Origin: Anaeramoeba flamelloides
Lineage: Eukaryota > Metamonada > Anaeramoebidae
Direction of reading: 5' to 3'
DNA: 64,000 nt
NCBI GenBank assembly: GCA_027625915.1
Contig: JANTQA010000023.1
Span: forward strand, 13,950,001-14,014,000
The notes under the pieces were generated by a model. The model was not told the DNA's origin, ran no database searches, and worked only from the letters and a program-made list of their open reading frames with translations. Positions 11,919 through 25,400 of the stretch are shown here, piece after piece. Position numbers and translations under genes: made by a program. Within the stretch, counting starts at the first letter, position 1. Every line of letters begins with the position of its first letter.

Positions 11919-14707
11919 TTGCCTTTCCTTTCAAAAGATCTATTAATCAGAAGTCTCAATTTTTTTTTATTAATTCTCTTTCCTATTTAATATAATCCCT
12001 AAGCCATGCATTAATTTTATTTTATTTTTATTTTTTTCTTTTTATTTGCTTGCTTGCTTGGTTTGTTATAAGATAAAAAGTAATCCAACAAAATATCATT
12101 TTATTTTTTCTTTTTTTTTATTTTATCATTTTTAATTTGAAATTTACCTAAATACAAGATCACAACCAAGGATCAATGAAAAAAAAAAAAAAACAAGACC
12201 AAAAAGATTAGTAAATTAACAGTAATAAATGATTATTCACAAATTTTAGCACCTCCAGACACTTAAAAAAATAAAAAGAGGAGGAACCCAAATAAATCAA
12301 AAGGGAGATTTGAAAAGCTAAAAAGTATAAAAAAAAAACAGATTTTGTTTTTTAATTAATTTTTTTTTCCAAAATAATTCTCTAGAATATCATTTTTTGG
12401 ATCTTAAGATATGGAATTAACATTTCAAATTAAATCTTTACGAATGTGTCTAAAAGGAACTTTTTTCCATTATTTTTTGATTTCACTAGCTAATCTGTAA
12501 ATATTTTATTGATTACTCACTAAAAATCATAAGATTTTGCTAAAAAATGAAATCAGTACAACTCTTATTTACTACTCTGTGGTGAAGTTGTATTTTCTCA
12601 AAAAATAAAAAAAAAAAATTCTTTTAATTCTTCAATAAAATATCATTAACTAACAAAAATCATTAGATAAAGTATTTTAAATATTGAATTTATTTATAGA
12701 TCCTTCATTATTTTCGAATTTTAATAATTACATATATATATTTGCTCGCCTTGAATTTTCATATTTTTGCATACAATTGTTGATCTTTGGGGTTTACTCA
12801 TTTATTCTTTTTGTAAAACAAAAAAAAACCCAATAAATCCAAATAATTAATTTGTTTTTCCTAAACTTGTTTTTAATAATTGTTCAATATCTTATCTAAT
12901 TGCATTATATTTTCTTACCAAATCTTGGTTTGGTGTACTTAAAAAAGAAGGTATTTAATTGCGAATAATGATTTGGATTTAAGTTTTGAAGAAAGTGGTT
13001 ACATTTTTTACTATTTTTGAAAATATTAATAGTGAGATCATTGCCGAAAATGGATTTTTTGAGTGCTATCATGGGACATTGATACTTTGAAATTAAAATA
13101 TTGTTTTCACAAACATTTTTGTGAAAATGATCACAAATTAAAACCTGTATGGGAAGTTTAATATTTCAATTTTTGAATTTTTTTTCTAAAAATTTTTAGT
13201 TTTATTAAATTATGTTTTAAATGGATAAATGCTTTGAACTGAATTAATGGAATAAATCAAAGAATAGAACAAAAAAGTCGAAATGGGAAGGTATGTATTT
13301 GGAACAAATCTTTTACTTTTTTAATACCATACAAGGAAGATTCCCTTTCGCAAATAAAATTGTTGAAATCAAAATAAAAAAAAATCCAAGCAAAATGGAT
13401 TTTAGAAGAGTATTTCTTCTTTATCTTACTATTTTGTATCTATCCAAACGAAATATTATTTCGTATTTTGTTTCCCACATTATCTATTTCTTCTTATTTA
13501 TCCAATAAATTTTTTATAAATATGTTTTCAAAATACTTTTTTCAGAATAACCCAAAACAAAGAAGAGTGTCTCAAAAATTAAAGTAAAGAGATTGAATGG
13601 TCGAAAAAAAAATAATAGATTCAAAAGATCCAACCGAAAGAAAAAGAATCTTAGGTTAAAAAATTGAAAATAAGACACAAAATTATTTTAGATTTTGAAT
13701 TTAAATCAAAAATGAATAATTTTATAATCAAACAAATTAATTCAATAAATATTTATTTCTGAAGAATTTAAAAAAGATCCTATTTTCTTGAACCAAAATA
13801 AGGTGTGGATGAATTAATTTAAAATTAAACTTTTAAATGTGGTTTTGGGAAAATTCTTTAGAAATATTAAGTTATTTTTTTATCAAAAAATTTCCCTAAA
13901 AAAGTTTTTCCATTAAGAATTAAAAATAAAACCAAGAAAAAACAAGTAATTGGATCAAATATTACAGATAGAGAAGATCAATAAATAAATGTTTTTTTTT
14001 TTTTATTTTTTGAAGTTCAATTTTTTCATTATTTATATTTCCATTTTTTAGTTGGTATGTAAATACATTATACTAGGATATTTTTAACTAGCATATCTAT
14101 TAAAATATTCATTTATTTAGTTAAAGAAATGATTTGAATGATCCATTTTCGAATAAACTTATAATACACAAAATTGGTAAAATGTACCTACCCCCTTAAT
14201 ATTTTTGGTATCTAGTATATACATAACTTTTGGTTCTGATAGTAAGCGTTCAAAATTAAAAAAATTTCACAATGAATACAAATAAATTTATTATCTCGTT
14301 TATTTTGTTTTATAATGCCGGGAAGAATTCTGGTCATCGTTTGTTTATTGGGGAAGGGATTTAAATTTGGAATTATTCCAATAATAAGAGATTTCTTAAA
14401 ATGGTTTTGTTGGTTAGTGATTATATTATTGCAAATTTTATTTAATTATAATTAGATTTAACCAAAAACAATTTTTACAAAATAAAATTAAATAAATTTA
14501 AAATGTTAACTAACTGTCAAAATTAGATTTTCTCGGATAACACCAAATAAATAAATTTTATTTTTAATATAATCTAAATTATTGAACCCAAGAATTAATG
14601 ATTAAAGTTTAAAATATTTTTCAAACAGATTTTTGATTTTTTGTCTTTTATTTTGGTTGGTTTGTATTTGTTGGTTGGTATATTGATTGCTTTTTGTAAT
14701 TTGTTAT
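11919..14707. other. Intergenic spacer (ARPC4 to discoidin-fold gene, tail to tail)
   Basis: Contains the ARPC4 3' flank and a repeated hairpin-bearing segment at 12238-12325. The rest is A/T-rich sequence without coding character or a clear regulatory signal. Both flanking genes end here, so it carries terminators rather than promoters. Confidence 0.5.
12238..12325 (+). repeat. Hairpin-bearing repeat, copy 1 of 2
   Basis: TTTAGCACCTCCAGACACTT, an A-run, then AAAAAGAGGAGGAACCCAAA. CCTCC can pair with GGAGG around the A-rich loop. A diverged copy with the same order lies at 37345-37430 (CCATCTCCAAACACCT, A-run, AAGGAGAGGAACACAAAT). The stem is retained with different bases. It could be a short dispersed element or a structured RNA segment. 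Confidence 0.45.
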
Positions 14708-15562
14708 TTATTTTTCCTTTTCTTTTGTTTCTTCTAAAACTTCCCCAAAAGCATAACACTTTGAAACATAAATTCCACTTCCTCCTCTATTTTTTGTAAT
14801 CACGTATTTGACATATTGGATAACTTTTTCTTCTACAAGATCAAATAAAAAGTCTCCTGCTCTGTGCTCAACTTCTGTGTCAACAATTTTTTCATAATTT
14901 TTATCATCTTTTGAGATTAGAATTTGCATATCTTTAAGGTTCGGAATTTCAAAAAAATAGATTGAAGCACAGAAAGGAAAAAGAATGTGAAAAGAATTGG
15001 AAGAGGAAAAAAAAAAAGGTGAGTTTTGTCTTCAAATTATTAAACTAAACAAAATAATGATAATTTGGGTGAATTTTCTTACGTTTTGGGTTTTGGTTAT
15101 TTTCTCCATGTAAATAAATTCCTACACGTGACAGTTTTGTTAAATTTCTTAGTTTAAAAATTACATATTGTGGCACTAAGCAAAAAACAAAAAAAAAAGG
15201 AAAAAGAAAAAAAGTAAAAAATAAATAACAAGGATAAAAAATAAAATGCTTTTCAAATTCATTATGTTGGTCTGAAAAAATGAATGTTTACATTGTTCTC
15301 GGACAGAAGAAAACCAAACTAGAGAAGGATCTCGAAGTGAGAGGTTTGAGCATCTAGATTCATGATGACTATTAATGAACATAAAAAAAATTAAAAAGAA
15401 AAAGTCAAAATAAGAAATTGATCCTCTTGAATTTTTGGCTTTCCTTTCGGAGAAAAGAAGAAGACTTGCAACAAAGAAGAAAAAAATGTGTCTTGGAAAT
15501 TACTATTGACTACTATAAGTATGAATTTTACCACCAGTTTCTGTAAGAGTTAGGTTTTGCAT
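14708..15562 (-). CDS. Small F5/8 type C (discoidin-fold) domain protein, 4 exons
   Basis: The exons are 15562-15504, 15368-15292, 15175-15083 and 14931-14708, joined at GT..AG sites with matching phases. The 150-residue product is one discoidin/galactose-binding fold with almost nothing else. It opens GGKIHTYSSQYHHE, with SNLSLRDPSLVWFSS as the usual ligand-face loop. Next come LPQYVIFKL, SRVGIYLHGENNQNPKHMQI, LISKDDKNYEKI, and YVKYVITKNRGG...IYVSKCYAFGEVLEE. Known members bind glycans, lipids or protein partners; the ligand here cannot be told. There is no signal peptide, so a cytosolic or nuclear role is more likely than secretion. A Lys/Glu tail ends the protein. Introns are 135, 116 and 151 bp. 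The domain call is good; the cellular role is unknown. Confidence 0.8.
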
Positions 15563-17476
15563 TAGAATGAAGTTTCAAGATTCAAGTTTTTTAAAAAAAA
15601 TGATTGGTAAAATAGGTCGATTTTAGTTTTTGACAGAACTTTTTATCAGTTTGTGAGTTTTTCGATGATATTGGGTTTTATTTGTGTTGAATTCAAGAAA
15701 AAATGAGAAAAACTCAAAAAAAAAAAATTAGTTTTTTCAGGTTACAACTTTTTATAAACCACAATTCTTTCTTTTACTCTGGTTTGGGTGAAAGTTCTAG
15801 GACACACGTTATTAACAAAATAACTCACTGATATATTTTGTATTCCAGAACCATAATGTTGACTCTCTTCAAAATTTCAGACTCTTATTAAAGCTTGAAA
15901 TGGGATAAAAGTTTATCTTAATACTCCTGTTTGAAATTTAAAGGTACTAAATTTCATCGTGTTATCCATTTTTTCAGACTTCACAATTGGACTTTCATTT
16001 GATTTATAATATTAACAAATGTGTAGAATAAAAATGACCAACAAATAAATAGGTTTTTAAATAAATAAATTTTGTTGCTGTTAATTAGAAAAAAATCATA
16101 ACTGTATTTTTCGTTCAGCTGAGCTTTTCAAAAAAAGAAAGAAAATAAAGTAATTCAACATATCAAGAAAACGAACAGTTCTAAGAGGAAAAAAAGAAAC
16201 ATATAATCTTATTTACTGAATACTGATAAATTGAAATTTAAGTTTGGATATTTTTATTTGATTTTCCTTTTTGAAATTACTATGATCAAGCTTTGGTTTA
16301 GGCATTTTATAAAGTCAAGTGTTAAAAAACTCTGTAAAATTAGTTGTTCTTCAAAATGTTCTTTGTCCTGGAATGTTTGATAAGAAACAGTTTGAAGATT
16401 TATAAAAATGGAAATTGAACTGAAAATTTTGTGAAAATATATTAGACTTTATCAGTATCATACTTTGAAATTTAGCTCTGATCTTTGAAATAATTTTTAT
16501 GGAAAGCTGAATGTACATATTTGTTCAATTTATTTTGAACAATAAGTAGCGTGTGCCCTTATTTTTGATAAAATTAATTCACAAAAATTAAAGTGTAGTG
16601 AACACTTCTACTGATTTACGATTAATTGCAAAAGAAAAGGACTAAATTTTCATTCAAATTTCCGAAAAAGTTAAACCCAAGAATACAATTATAACAACAA
16701 AGTCTATAATATGTAAAAGAGAAAATTAATGTTCAAAACTGACTTGATGGAATTGAAAATTTGAAATGTAAGCATTAGCTGATTAATAAAATCTTGTTTT
16801 TAACAAAGCCAAATGAAAATTTTGTTCCTTTTATTTTGATAATAAATATTATTTTCAAAATACTTGTAATGTTTCATTTCAATATGGATTTTATTTGATC
16901 ACGCCTAATTTGATCTGTCTTAGATGAAAAATCTCTGGAAACAAAATATCCTTCAATTTTATAAAAATTATCATTGGAAAATATTCAAAGAAACCATTAA
17001 AAATTCAATTCTAAATTTTAAAATCATGTATAAGAGATGAAAAAATAAAAAGAGAGGAATTTTAAGTTCGTTCTTTCATAAAAATTTTAAGAATGAAAAA
17101 TGAAAATTTATTCAAATTTTTTTTTAAACATAAACACCGGATACTCATTTAAAGAGAATAATAACATTTAGTATTAAACAAAGACCAATAATTAGGAATA
17201 ATTTGTATTAAGCTAATCTCTTTATAATTTCTAAATATCAAATGAACCCATTTACATAAATAATAAACAACTGTCTGTTTAACTAAGATCATTTTTCAAA
17301 GTTTTTATGAACAAAAAATATTTAACGGTTAGTTCGGAATTAGAATATTCCAAAACTTTTAATTTTACACTGAAGCAAGGGAGAAAGGAAAGTTTAATTT
17401 ATAATTTAATAAACATCATTATTTTATTTTTTTCTAACTTTAAATTTTTTTTAACGACTAAAAACTTTTCAATCTA
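15563..17476. other. Intergenic spacer between divergent discoidin-fold and RPA3 genes
   Basis: It must contain both promoters. I see only A/T-rich sequence with no convincing open frame, repeat pair or core promoter motif. A GGAAAGCTGAATG motif at 16500-16513 recurs loosely near 8.2, 34.7 and 36.0 kb. Confidence 0.45.
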
Positions 17477-17931
17477 ATGTCTTCTGCAACACCAAGAATA
17501 AATTTTAAATACCTTTCAGAATTTGAAGGAAAAACTGTACTGATCTTTACTTTTCTTTTGTTTTCTATTTTTTTTTTCTTTTATAATTTGTTGCAATGGA
17601 AACTGAATCTTTCTTGTCACTTTTTCTTTTTCTTTTTCTTTTTTTTCATTTACACTTTAATCAATCTTTCAAGATAAGAATAGTAGGTAAAGTTGGTGAA
17701 AAACAAGGAAATAATGTAATTCTTCACACAACAGACAACGGGCAAGTAATTGTTGATCGATCAAACAACCTTGAAAAAAACTATCAAACCAACAATGTTG
17801 AAGTGCTTGGTGTTTGGAACAATAACCAATTAAGCGAATTAACTTTTTTTAATTTAAGCGACAATTTTGATTTTGATACACACAATCAAATGATTGATCT
17901 TTCAATGAAACACAAAGAAATTTTTATGTAA
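17477..17931 (+). CDS. RPA3: Replication protein A 14 kDa subunit (RPA3), 2 exons
   Basis: RPA3 is the small OB-fold subunit of the single-stranded DNA-binding RPA trimer used in replication and repair. Exon 1 (17477-17536) encodes MSSATPRINFKYLSEFEGKT and ends before GTACTG. Exon 2 (17674-17931) follows ...TTTCAAG and encodes IRIVGKVGEKQGNNVILHTT. It continues through VEVLGVWNNN and LSDNFDFDTHNQMIDLSMKH. The total is 105 residues against 121 in human. The human counterparts are [20 protein letters not shown], GRLEK and VEVVGRV. The C-terminal helix, which packs in the trimer core with RPA1 and RPA2, is present as NQMIDLSMKHKEIF. The 137-bp intron is T-rich. Similarity is moderate but holds across the full length. 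Confidence 0.85.
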
Positions 17932-19422
17932 GGCATAGAATGCGGTATTGAATACCATTCTATTCTCTTTACCAACTCTATAACTTAAATTATTTTTATT
18001 TTTTTATAACTAATTACCAATAAATCTTTTAAAATTTTCAATCTTTTTGGGTTAAATCCTTAAAGTCTACTTTATTTTTTTTTTTTTTCATTTTTTATTC
18101 AAGCAAATTTGGCGGATATTTTTTTTTGTATTTAAGGCTCTTTGGAAAATTTAACACCTCTTCCTTTTCTGGTTCATATTTCAATTTTTATAAGAAGACA
18201 AACACTTGTTATCTCCTTTGAATCAGCGCATTTTTAGATTTTTTTAATTTTAAATCGAGCGAAGGAATATTTAAATTTTACGAACTGCTCAGGTGACTTT
18301 TATGAATGAAAATACATGTTTCAACTTAAAAGAATTTTTATCCAAGAGTTCTTGTACAAATTTAAAATTTAGATTTTTTTTTCGAAATTTTGAAATTTCA
18401 GTTAAAAGCTATTTTTAGAAATCATCAATAATAAATATTTTTAAAAATTTGTTCGAAACCCAATTTTAACCACCAAAGTTTTATGTAATTTTTTTTCCCC
18501 TTAAAACAAGTTGTAAAAGTCTAATTGGTCAGTTAATAATTTTTTTTTCAAAATCCTTGTAAAAACCTACTCTAGCATACTCTAACCTACCCGTAAAGAT
18601 GTTTTTAAATACCTACAGTCAATATATTTAAATGGAATTAACTTTTTTGAAAAAAATGAGAATTTGACCAATTTTGAAATTTAATAATTTTCCCATCATT
18701 TTTTCTCATTTAGAAAGTTTATTTTAAACCTTTTTTTAACTTTTTATTTTTATTTTTTTTTTTCTTTTCTTTTTGATTCTTTTTTGAAATTGTCAATTTG
18801 AAGTAAAAAGTAAATTTAAAATTAATTTTTTTGAAAACCAAAATGAACATTAATAAAATTGAGGCTTCGTAATCTCTTTCTTTATGAATACATTTACTCC
18901 CGAAATAAAAAATCTTATTGTCAACAATTTTAATTTTCCAAAGAAAGTGAAATATTTTGATGAGGCCTTCCCATAAAATTGAACAAGAATTTTTTTCTTT
19001 TTCTTTTTTATTTGAAACTTATGGTTTGTTCGAGCATTTCTTACCAAAACTATCAATCCTAATACGAAAATTCTTATTTTTCTTATTATTAATTAATCAT
19101 AAATTAGTTGATTCTTTTTAAAAAAATGAATTTTTCATTTTTGACTTGGTAGCCTTGAGTGAAATGTGGGCTATAATTCTAAAAGGTGTTTATATTGATT
19201 TCATATTCTTTATTCAAATATTATTAAAATTTTTATGTATAAATAAATGTTGTAATTCCCATAAATTTTTTATAATGAATATTTTCAACTATGATCAACA
19301 AAATTTTGCAAAGAAAAAATAATTAAAAAAGAAAGAAGAAGAATCAAGTGAAGAATGAAGAGAAAAGGAAAGATAACAAAAGAAGAATAAAATTACAAAG
19401 AATAAAATTAAAAACAATAATT
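17932..19422. other. Intergenic spacer (RPA3 to PAS-RGS gene, tail to tail)
   Basis: Poly-T-rich sequence with no gene. A short run at about 18565-18600 (CTACTCTAGC, ATACTCTAAC, CTACCC) shows the same 10-bp periodicity as the composite arrays elsewhere. Nothing else stands out. Confidence 0.5.
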
Positions 19423-22400
19423 TTATTTTTTCCATTCGAATGTTGGATTAGTTTTTTTCAATTCTTCATAATCTGGAGAATCTAAAAAACGGGAATATGG
19501 ATCATTAAGCATTAAGAAATAAATTTGATTTTGTGCTTGTTCAAAAATGTCCGAGTTGATGTTATTTGATTTCACTTTGGTAATAATATTATTTCTAGTT
19601 ACACTATCAATGTTAATTTGCATTTTAGCACCTTCCTCAATAAATTTGCCATAAATATTTTTAGCTTCATTTTTCAGTTCATCTTTCTTTTTAATTTTTT
19701 TGAATGTATTTACTTTATCAAAAAATAACAAATTTTCTTCAGTAAACTGTGATTTTAGAAAATTCATAAAAAATTTTGAATATTTTTTTTTTGTGACTAA
19801 TAAATCAAAAGGAATTAAATTTAAATCAATTGTGATATCAAATCTTTTTAATACATTTAAGACGGATTTTTTTTCTTGTTCTTCTGTTTTTTTTTGGTCT
19901 GTATTTTTGTCATTCACAATTGACGTTTTCTCAAATTCAATTAAATTATCAATTGATTGATTCGCAATTTCCTTGACATGCTCATTATAATTGGTAATTC
20001 TTTGTTGCATTTTAAAAAAGCTTATTTCTAAATTTATTCTTTTAATTTGTTGCTCAATAAATTGTATTTTTAATCTTAACATATCACGATGTAATAATAA
20101 TTTTTCAGCCATCACATTTTGCACCCTGATAATACATTCCAAATCTAAGGTATCAAGCAAAGAGTCAAGATAATTTTCATTATTTAAGTCAATTGAAGAT
20201 AGAGTATTGTCTAATACATTAAACTTCTGAATTTTCGAGACAGCTTGATTAATTTCTTCATCGTATCGGTCTTCTAGAACAATTTGAAACGTTTCTGATA
20301 GATTTTGATTTCTAGTGTTATTTTTTATTTTTTTTTAAATTTTTAAATAGTTTAATAGAATTATAAAAATGTTTTTAGATTTAATAAGTTTTTATTTTAT
20401 TAAATTGTTAATATATATATATATATATATATATCCCTTAACACCACAGATTGACCTATTTTTTTCAAATTTAAAATAAAAGATTCAAAATGATAATAAT
20501 TTTTTTTTTTTTTTGTTATTTGTCTTTAATCCAGATTTGAATTTTAACAAAAAGTCAAAAAAGTTCAAAGATAAAGTAAACTATTTTTCAGTCAAAGGAG
20601 CCCAGTTGTAATGGATGAAATACACGTGTTTAAAGAGTTTGCATAGATATTAGAAGAAAAATTTTATTTTGGAAATTTTCAAAATTGAAATCATTTTTGC
20701 ACATTTTTGTTTTTTTTTTTGTTTTTTTTTTTTTTCGTTTTTTTTTTTCAGATAAGCAGTTGAAAAAAATTTTTTTATTGCAAGATTAATAGCCACTTGG
20801 TAAAAATGTTTTATTCTAAGGTTATTGAAACCTTGGAAATGATTGTTGAGAAATCATATTTATTCCTATTGGAATTTTATTAAATCTTTGATCTTGATAT
20901 TTGATTAACAAATGTGAAAAATTTTCACTTCATTTTCATTTCCTTTATCAAATAGAGACCACAAATCCCAACACACTTCGTTTGGAGACTTGATTTATAA
21001 AAGGAAAGTATGGAAAACGAAGTGAAAATTGTTTCCTGTTTATTATTCAAATACCAGTAGAAGTTCAAAACGAAAATTCTTGTTTTTCTTAATTGCTCCC
21101 TAAGAATTTTGGTTTTTCAATTTTTAAGAAAACCCATTGATTAATTAGTTTTCTTTCAGACGGATATCAACAATTCTTTAATGTGTATTATTCTGCTTAT
21201 TTTTTATTTGTTCTTCAAAGGCCAATTATATAAAATAATTGATATTTGAAAAAAATGTTTTTTTTTGGATACCCCTTTGACTGAAACAAATTTTAAAATT
21301 GAAATATTTTTTTGATAAGAATATAGGATTAAACCACACAAAACCACTTAAAATAACATTATGAATGAGTAAAATTTTTTGGGAAATAGTTTGGATAACT
21401 TGAAAATATTAAATAAATATTTAAATATTTTTTGACAAAACTTAATAATAAATAGTTTTGGACGAAAAGGACAAGAATATTTAAAAATTGTTAGGTATAA
21501 TAATAATATCAATGAACAGGTGGGCTGTATATATCCAAGTATTACCACCAAATAACTAGGTTTTTTTGGGTGGGTGTTGTTTTTGTTTTGAAAATCATCA
21601 GATTTTCGAATAAAAACGACAAACTGAAAAAATCTAAAAATTTTTGAGTATTTTCGATTTTTGGTTATTTTCAAAAATATTTCAAACAACCAAAACCGAA
21701 CGCGACTTTTCTAGGATTCAAAGTAATTGAGTAAAATATCTGGTTTTTACTCTATTCTTTTAAGTCCTGGAAAAGCTAATAGCGGGTTTTTTTTAATTTA
21801 AGAAATAAAAAGAAATTTTAACAAATTTACTTTATTCTTTTAAATTAAAAAAAACCTAACGACAAAAAATATTTGAAATGAGAAGGCTTTAACTTCAATT
21901 TTTAAACGAAGAAAATATGCAAATTATCTAAACAGATATTTGTTTGTTTTATGTAAAAATAAAATATAAACAAAATCTTACAATCTATTCAAAAAAAACC
22001 ATAACTCAAATCAGAATTAGATCAAGGTATCGATCATTTTATTTGAAATTTTCCATTCTATGGAAAAAATCGAAAATTTTGGATTAAAGACTTTATTCAA
22101 ATTAACAAATTTAATAAAGAAACTAAAGAAAAGTATCGTTGTTTATTGGCTCAATTTGGAAATAATCACTTTGTTATGTGACGAGTTTGGCTGGAAGAAC
22201 GAGAAAGATGATATTGTTCGAAGTGATATAAGATGATATTGAGGAGATCGAAGAACGACGATTAATATAATCATAGCACCAGAACAATATCATATTTTGA
22301 GTCTGGAAGGGGATCCAAAACGAGGAATTATAACTGGTGATTTTTGAACAAATGAAACAATATGAGGTGCTTTTTATTTTTGGAACTCGAGATCTAACTC

Positions 22401-25400
22401 TACACAACTTAAAACAATAAACAAACAAACGAAAGCAAACAAATTTAAGCCAATTTGTTATTTTTCAATGATACTTTAAAGAACTTGTTCTTCAAAGGAT
22501 CTTTTTCTCCCAATGGAGTCATTGAAACCATTGAAGTTAGTTTTACATTTTCATCCATTAAGGATAAAAAATGGTTTAAAATTCTCACAGAGACAAACTA
22601 GATCGTCCAACTTTTCAATGAATCTCTATATCCCTTTTTATTTCACGACTATTAAGAAACATCTGAAGCCGACCAAGCATAAAACCCTGCTTTCACATCT
22701 ATTATGTGTTCTTAACAGTGACCGATTTTGAACCATTCCTCTAAAAATTTCTTGACTTGACGTAGTAAAAAAAATGTTTTTTTTTTTTCTAATTTTTTTC
22801 TTAAATTTGTTAATGTGTTTTTTTCTCATTTTCAAAATCTTGGATAAATGGTTTCTTTTCTCCTTTTTTTTTGAAAAAAGGAGACCAAACGTTTTTTTAT
22901 TTTTTTAAAAATGATATTGACTTTTTTTCGAACCAAAACCAAAAACGCTGTTTGCTTTTCGGCATTGTTTTTAAACAAAGAAAGAGAATTCATTCAATTT
23001 TCAACCTTAACGGGAAAATTGATGTACTGTTTTTTTTTTCGTCTATTGAACAAATAATTGGGTTCCTTAGAACCAAATTAATTTTCCAATGTTGTAAATC
23101 CTAGAGCGCGGCGATCTTTTGTGATTTATGAGATTAACAACGTAGGAAAATAAAATTGGTTAAACTCTTCTAAAATAACTTTAAATAACATTTTTAAAGT
23201 CAAATTTAATAGTAAAAATTTTCTTATTTTACTTTGTTAGAATTGGAAATAAGAAGATCAGAAAATTTTCAAAACTTTGCCTAATTACCTAAAGGATTTC
23301 CCTAAATCTTTCCACAACAACTACAATACTATTATAAACTTTTTAGAGTAATAATCACTTTCTTATTAGTGGTTATGAGGAATTATATATTTTTTAATTT
23401 TTACAAATAAAAAGTTTGAGTTAAATATATATATATATAGCTCTTTTATTATTCAAAATAAAGATTCATTTTTTATCTTTTCATTGATTAATGATATCGA
23501 AAATTATGATTCTTTATTAGAATTTTTAAATAAAAATTTAAAAATTCGTCAAGTATCATCAAGTGCCATAGAGTTTCGTCTAGTGCCGTCGAGTATCACC
23601 AAGCACCGTTAGGTTTTCTTAAGGTTTTTTGTTTTATTTCAAAAAATTAATATATTTTCAGAATAAATAGAAAACTTAACAAAACCTAACGTTAAGTGCC
23701 TAGGTTTTTTTTTTTATTGAGAAATAAAAAGAAAATTAAATAAAATTTTTGTTTATTTCAAAAATTAAAAAAAACCTAACGACAATTTTCCAAAATTCAA
23801 AAGAATTGAGTCAAATCTTGGATTTTACTCTTTTCTTTTAAATTATGAAAAAGCTAACAAATTTTTTTTTGAATTCTTGTTTTTGTTAAGTTTTCTGTTT
23901 ATTCTGACTATCTATCAATTTTCTGATCAAAACAAAAATTAGAAAAAACCTAACGAAAAGTGCCCATAGAGTGTCATAGAGTGCTGTAGAGTACCAAGTT
24001 TTTCCAAAATTTCAAAAGAATGGAGAAAAATCAAAGATTTTACTCAATTCTTTTGAATTCTGGAAAAGGTAACGACGTTTTTTTTTAATTTTAGAAATAA
24101 AAAGAAAATTTAAATTCATTTTCGGTTTATTTCTTAAATTAAAAAAAACCTAACGGATATAAGGGGAACTTAATTTCCTAACTGTTAAATAAAAAGAAAG
24201 ATAAAATATTTTCTTATTTTAAAAGCTATATTCAATCAAATATTTTTCGAAAAAATAATGTTTTTTCATTTTTAAATGTGCTGTAACTATTGGAAATTAG
24301 TTTATGTTAATCAAAATGTCAAAGTGCCAGTAAAAAGAATAAGAAAAAAAAAAAGAAAATGCAAATCCTTGGTTAGGAAGTGTTTCAAAAAACTTACGAT
24401 TTTTGTTGCTGGATGAGGCGAAGTTTTTCAAGAGTAATATTTCTTTTTCTGACAAATTCTGAAAATATTGAACCTATTTTTTCATTTTCTTTTTGTAACA
24501 CCCTTATTCTTTTGGATTCTACTAAAATCTGTTCTTTATGAAAATCCATATTTTTTATCTTCCCAGTTGAGTTTGTTTTTTGAATCCGTTCAAGTATTGA
24601 AGAAAAGTCCTCTATTGAATTTATGGATAAATTATTAAAAATTTGAAAATATCATTAGCATAATTGGAAAAGTTCATTTAGTTTTGTTATCTTTAGATAG
24701 TATTTAGTAAATATATACGGGATAGAATTTTCATCTCGTTTTCATTTTTTCAATTCTTTAAATATTCCTTTCATTTAGAATCGCCAGTTAAAAACAAAAT
24801 ATATTATCTCAAATAATAAAAAGGTTATCAAAATGTTTAAGATTAATGTTTGCTTTTTCAAAGAGAAAAGAAAATATTCTGTCTTCTTGTTAAGTTTTAG
24901 AATCAAGATCTTCAAAGATCTTTTTGGTTTTATTGTTTTAAAGTTTGATTTGTCAAGGTAAAACAACTTGTTAAAAGAATGACAATAAATATTTTGTTTT
25001 GAAATATTATTTTTTTTCTTTTTTTTGATTTCTTCAAACTTTTTTAAATGCTAAGTGTTGAAGATCTTAATGCTTTTTCGAATTTAGTGTTCTGGGTTCA
25101 AGTTTATTTTAGAAATGTTTTTTTGTTGAATTTTCTCTGAAATACAAATTAAAATATCTAATACAATTTTCTTTGGATTTTGAACATGAAGAATCAAATA
25201 ATTATAGGAGATCAAAAAATGATTAAAAATAAACTATTTTCCAGTCAAAGGGGGGGCAGTTGAAATGGGTAAATTTCATGTGTTTAAAGGGTTCGAAACG
25301 ATATTAGAAGAAAAAATCTAATTTTGGAAATATTCAAAATTGAAATCCCTTTTTCACTTTTTTTTTTTTTATTCGATTTTTTTTTGAAACGTAATTCGGT

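Larger units (their letters stand above)
20312..24397 (-). other. 4.1 kb repeat-filled intron of the PAS-RGS gene
   Basis: Donor GTAAG (24397-24393) and acceptor CTAG (ending 20312) bound 4,086 bp. Inside are a (TA) run (20410-20434), an M1 element (20893-21056), two composite arrays (21735-21870, 23550-24165) and a coding-like degenerate block (22035-23105). Its length is within 10 bp of the WDR74 intron, but their contents do not align by eye. Confidence 0.75.

Noticed and set aside
15176-15382. A 68-residue minus-strand frame ending in a Phe/Leu run, like a small membrane protein
   Set aside because: Its first part is exon 2 of the discoidin-fold gene. The hydrophobic end is the T-rich polypyrimidine tract of the next intron.
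23550-24165. CRISPR-like array
   Set aside because: The units are 10 bp and contiguous, without constant repeats or unique spacers, in a eukaryotic context.
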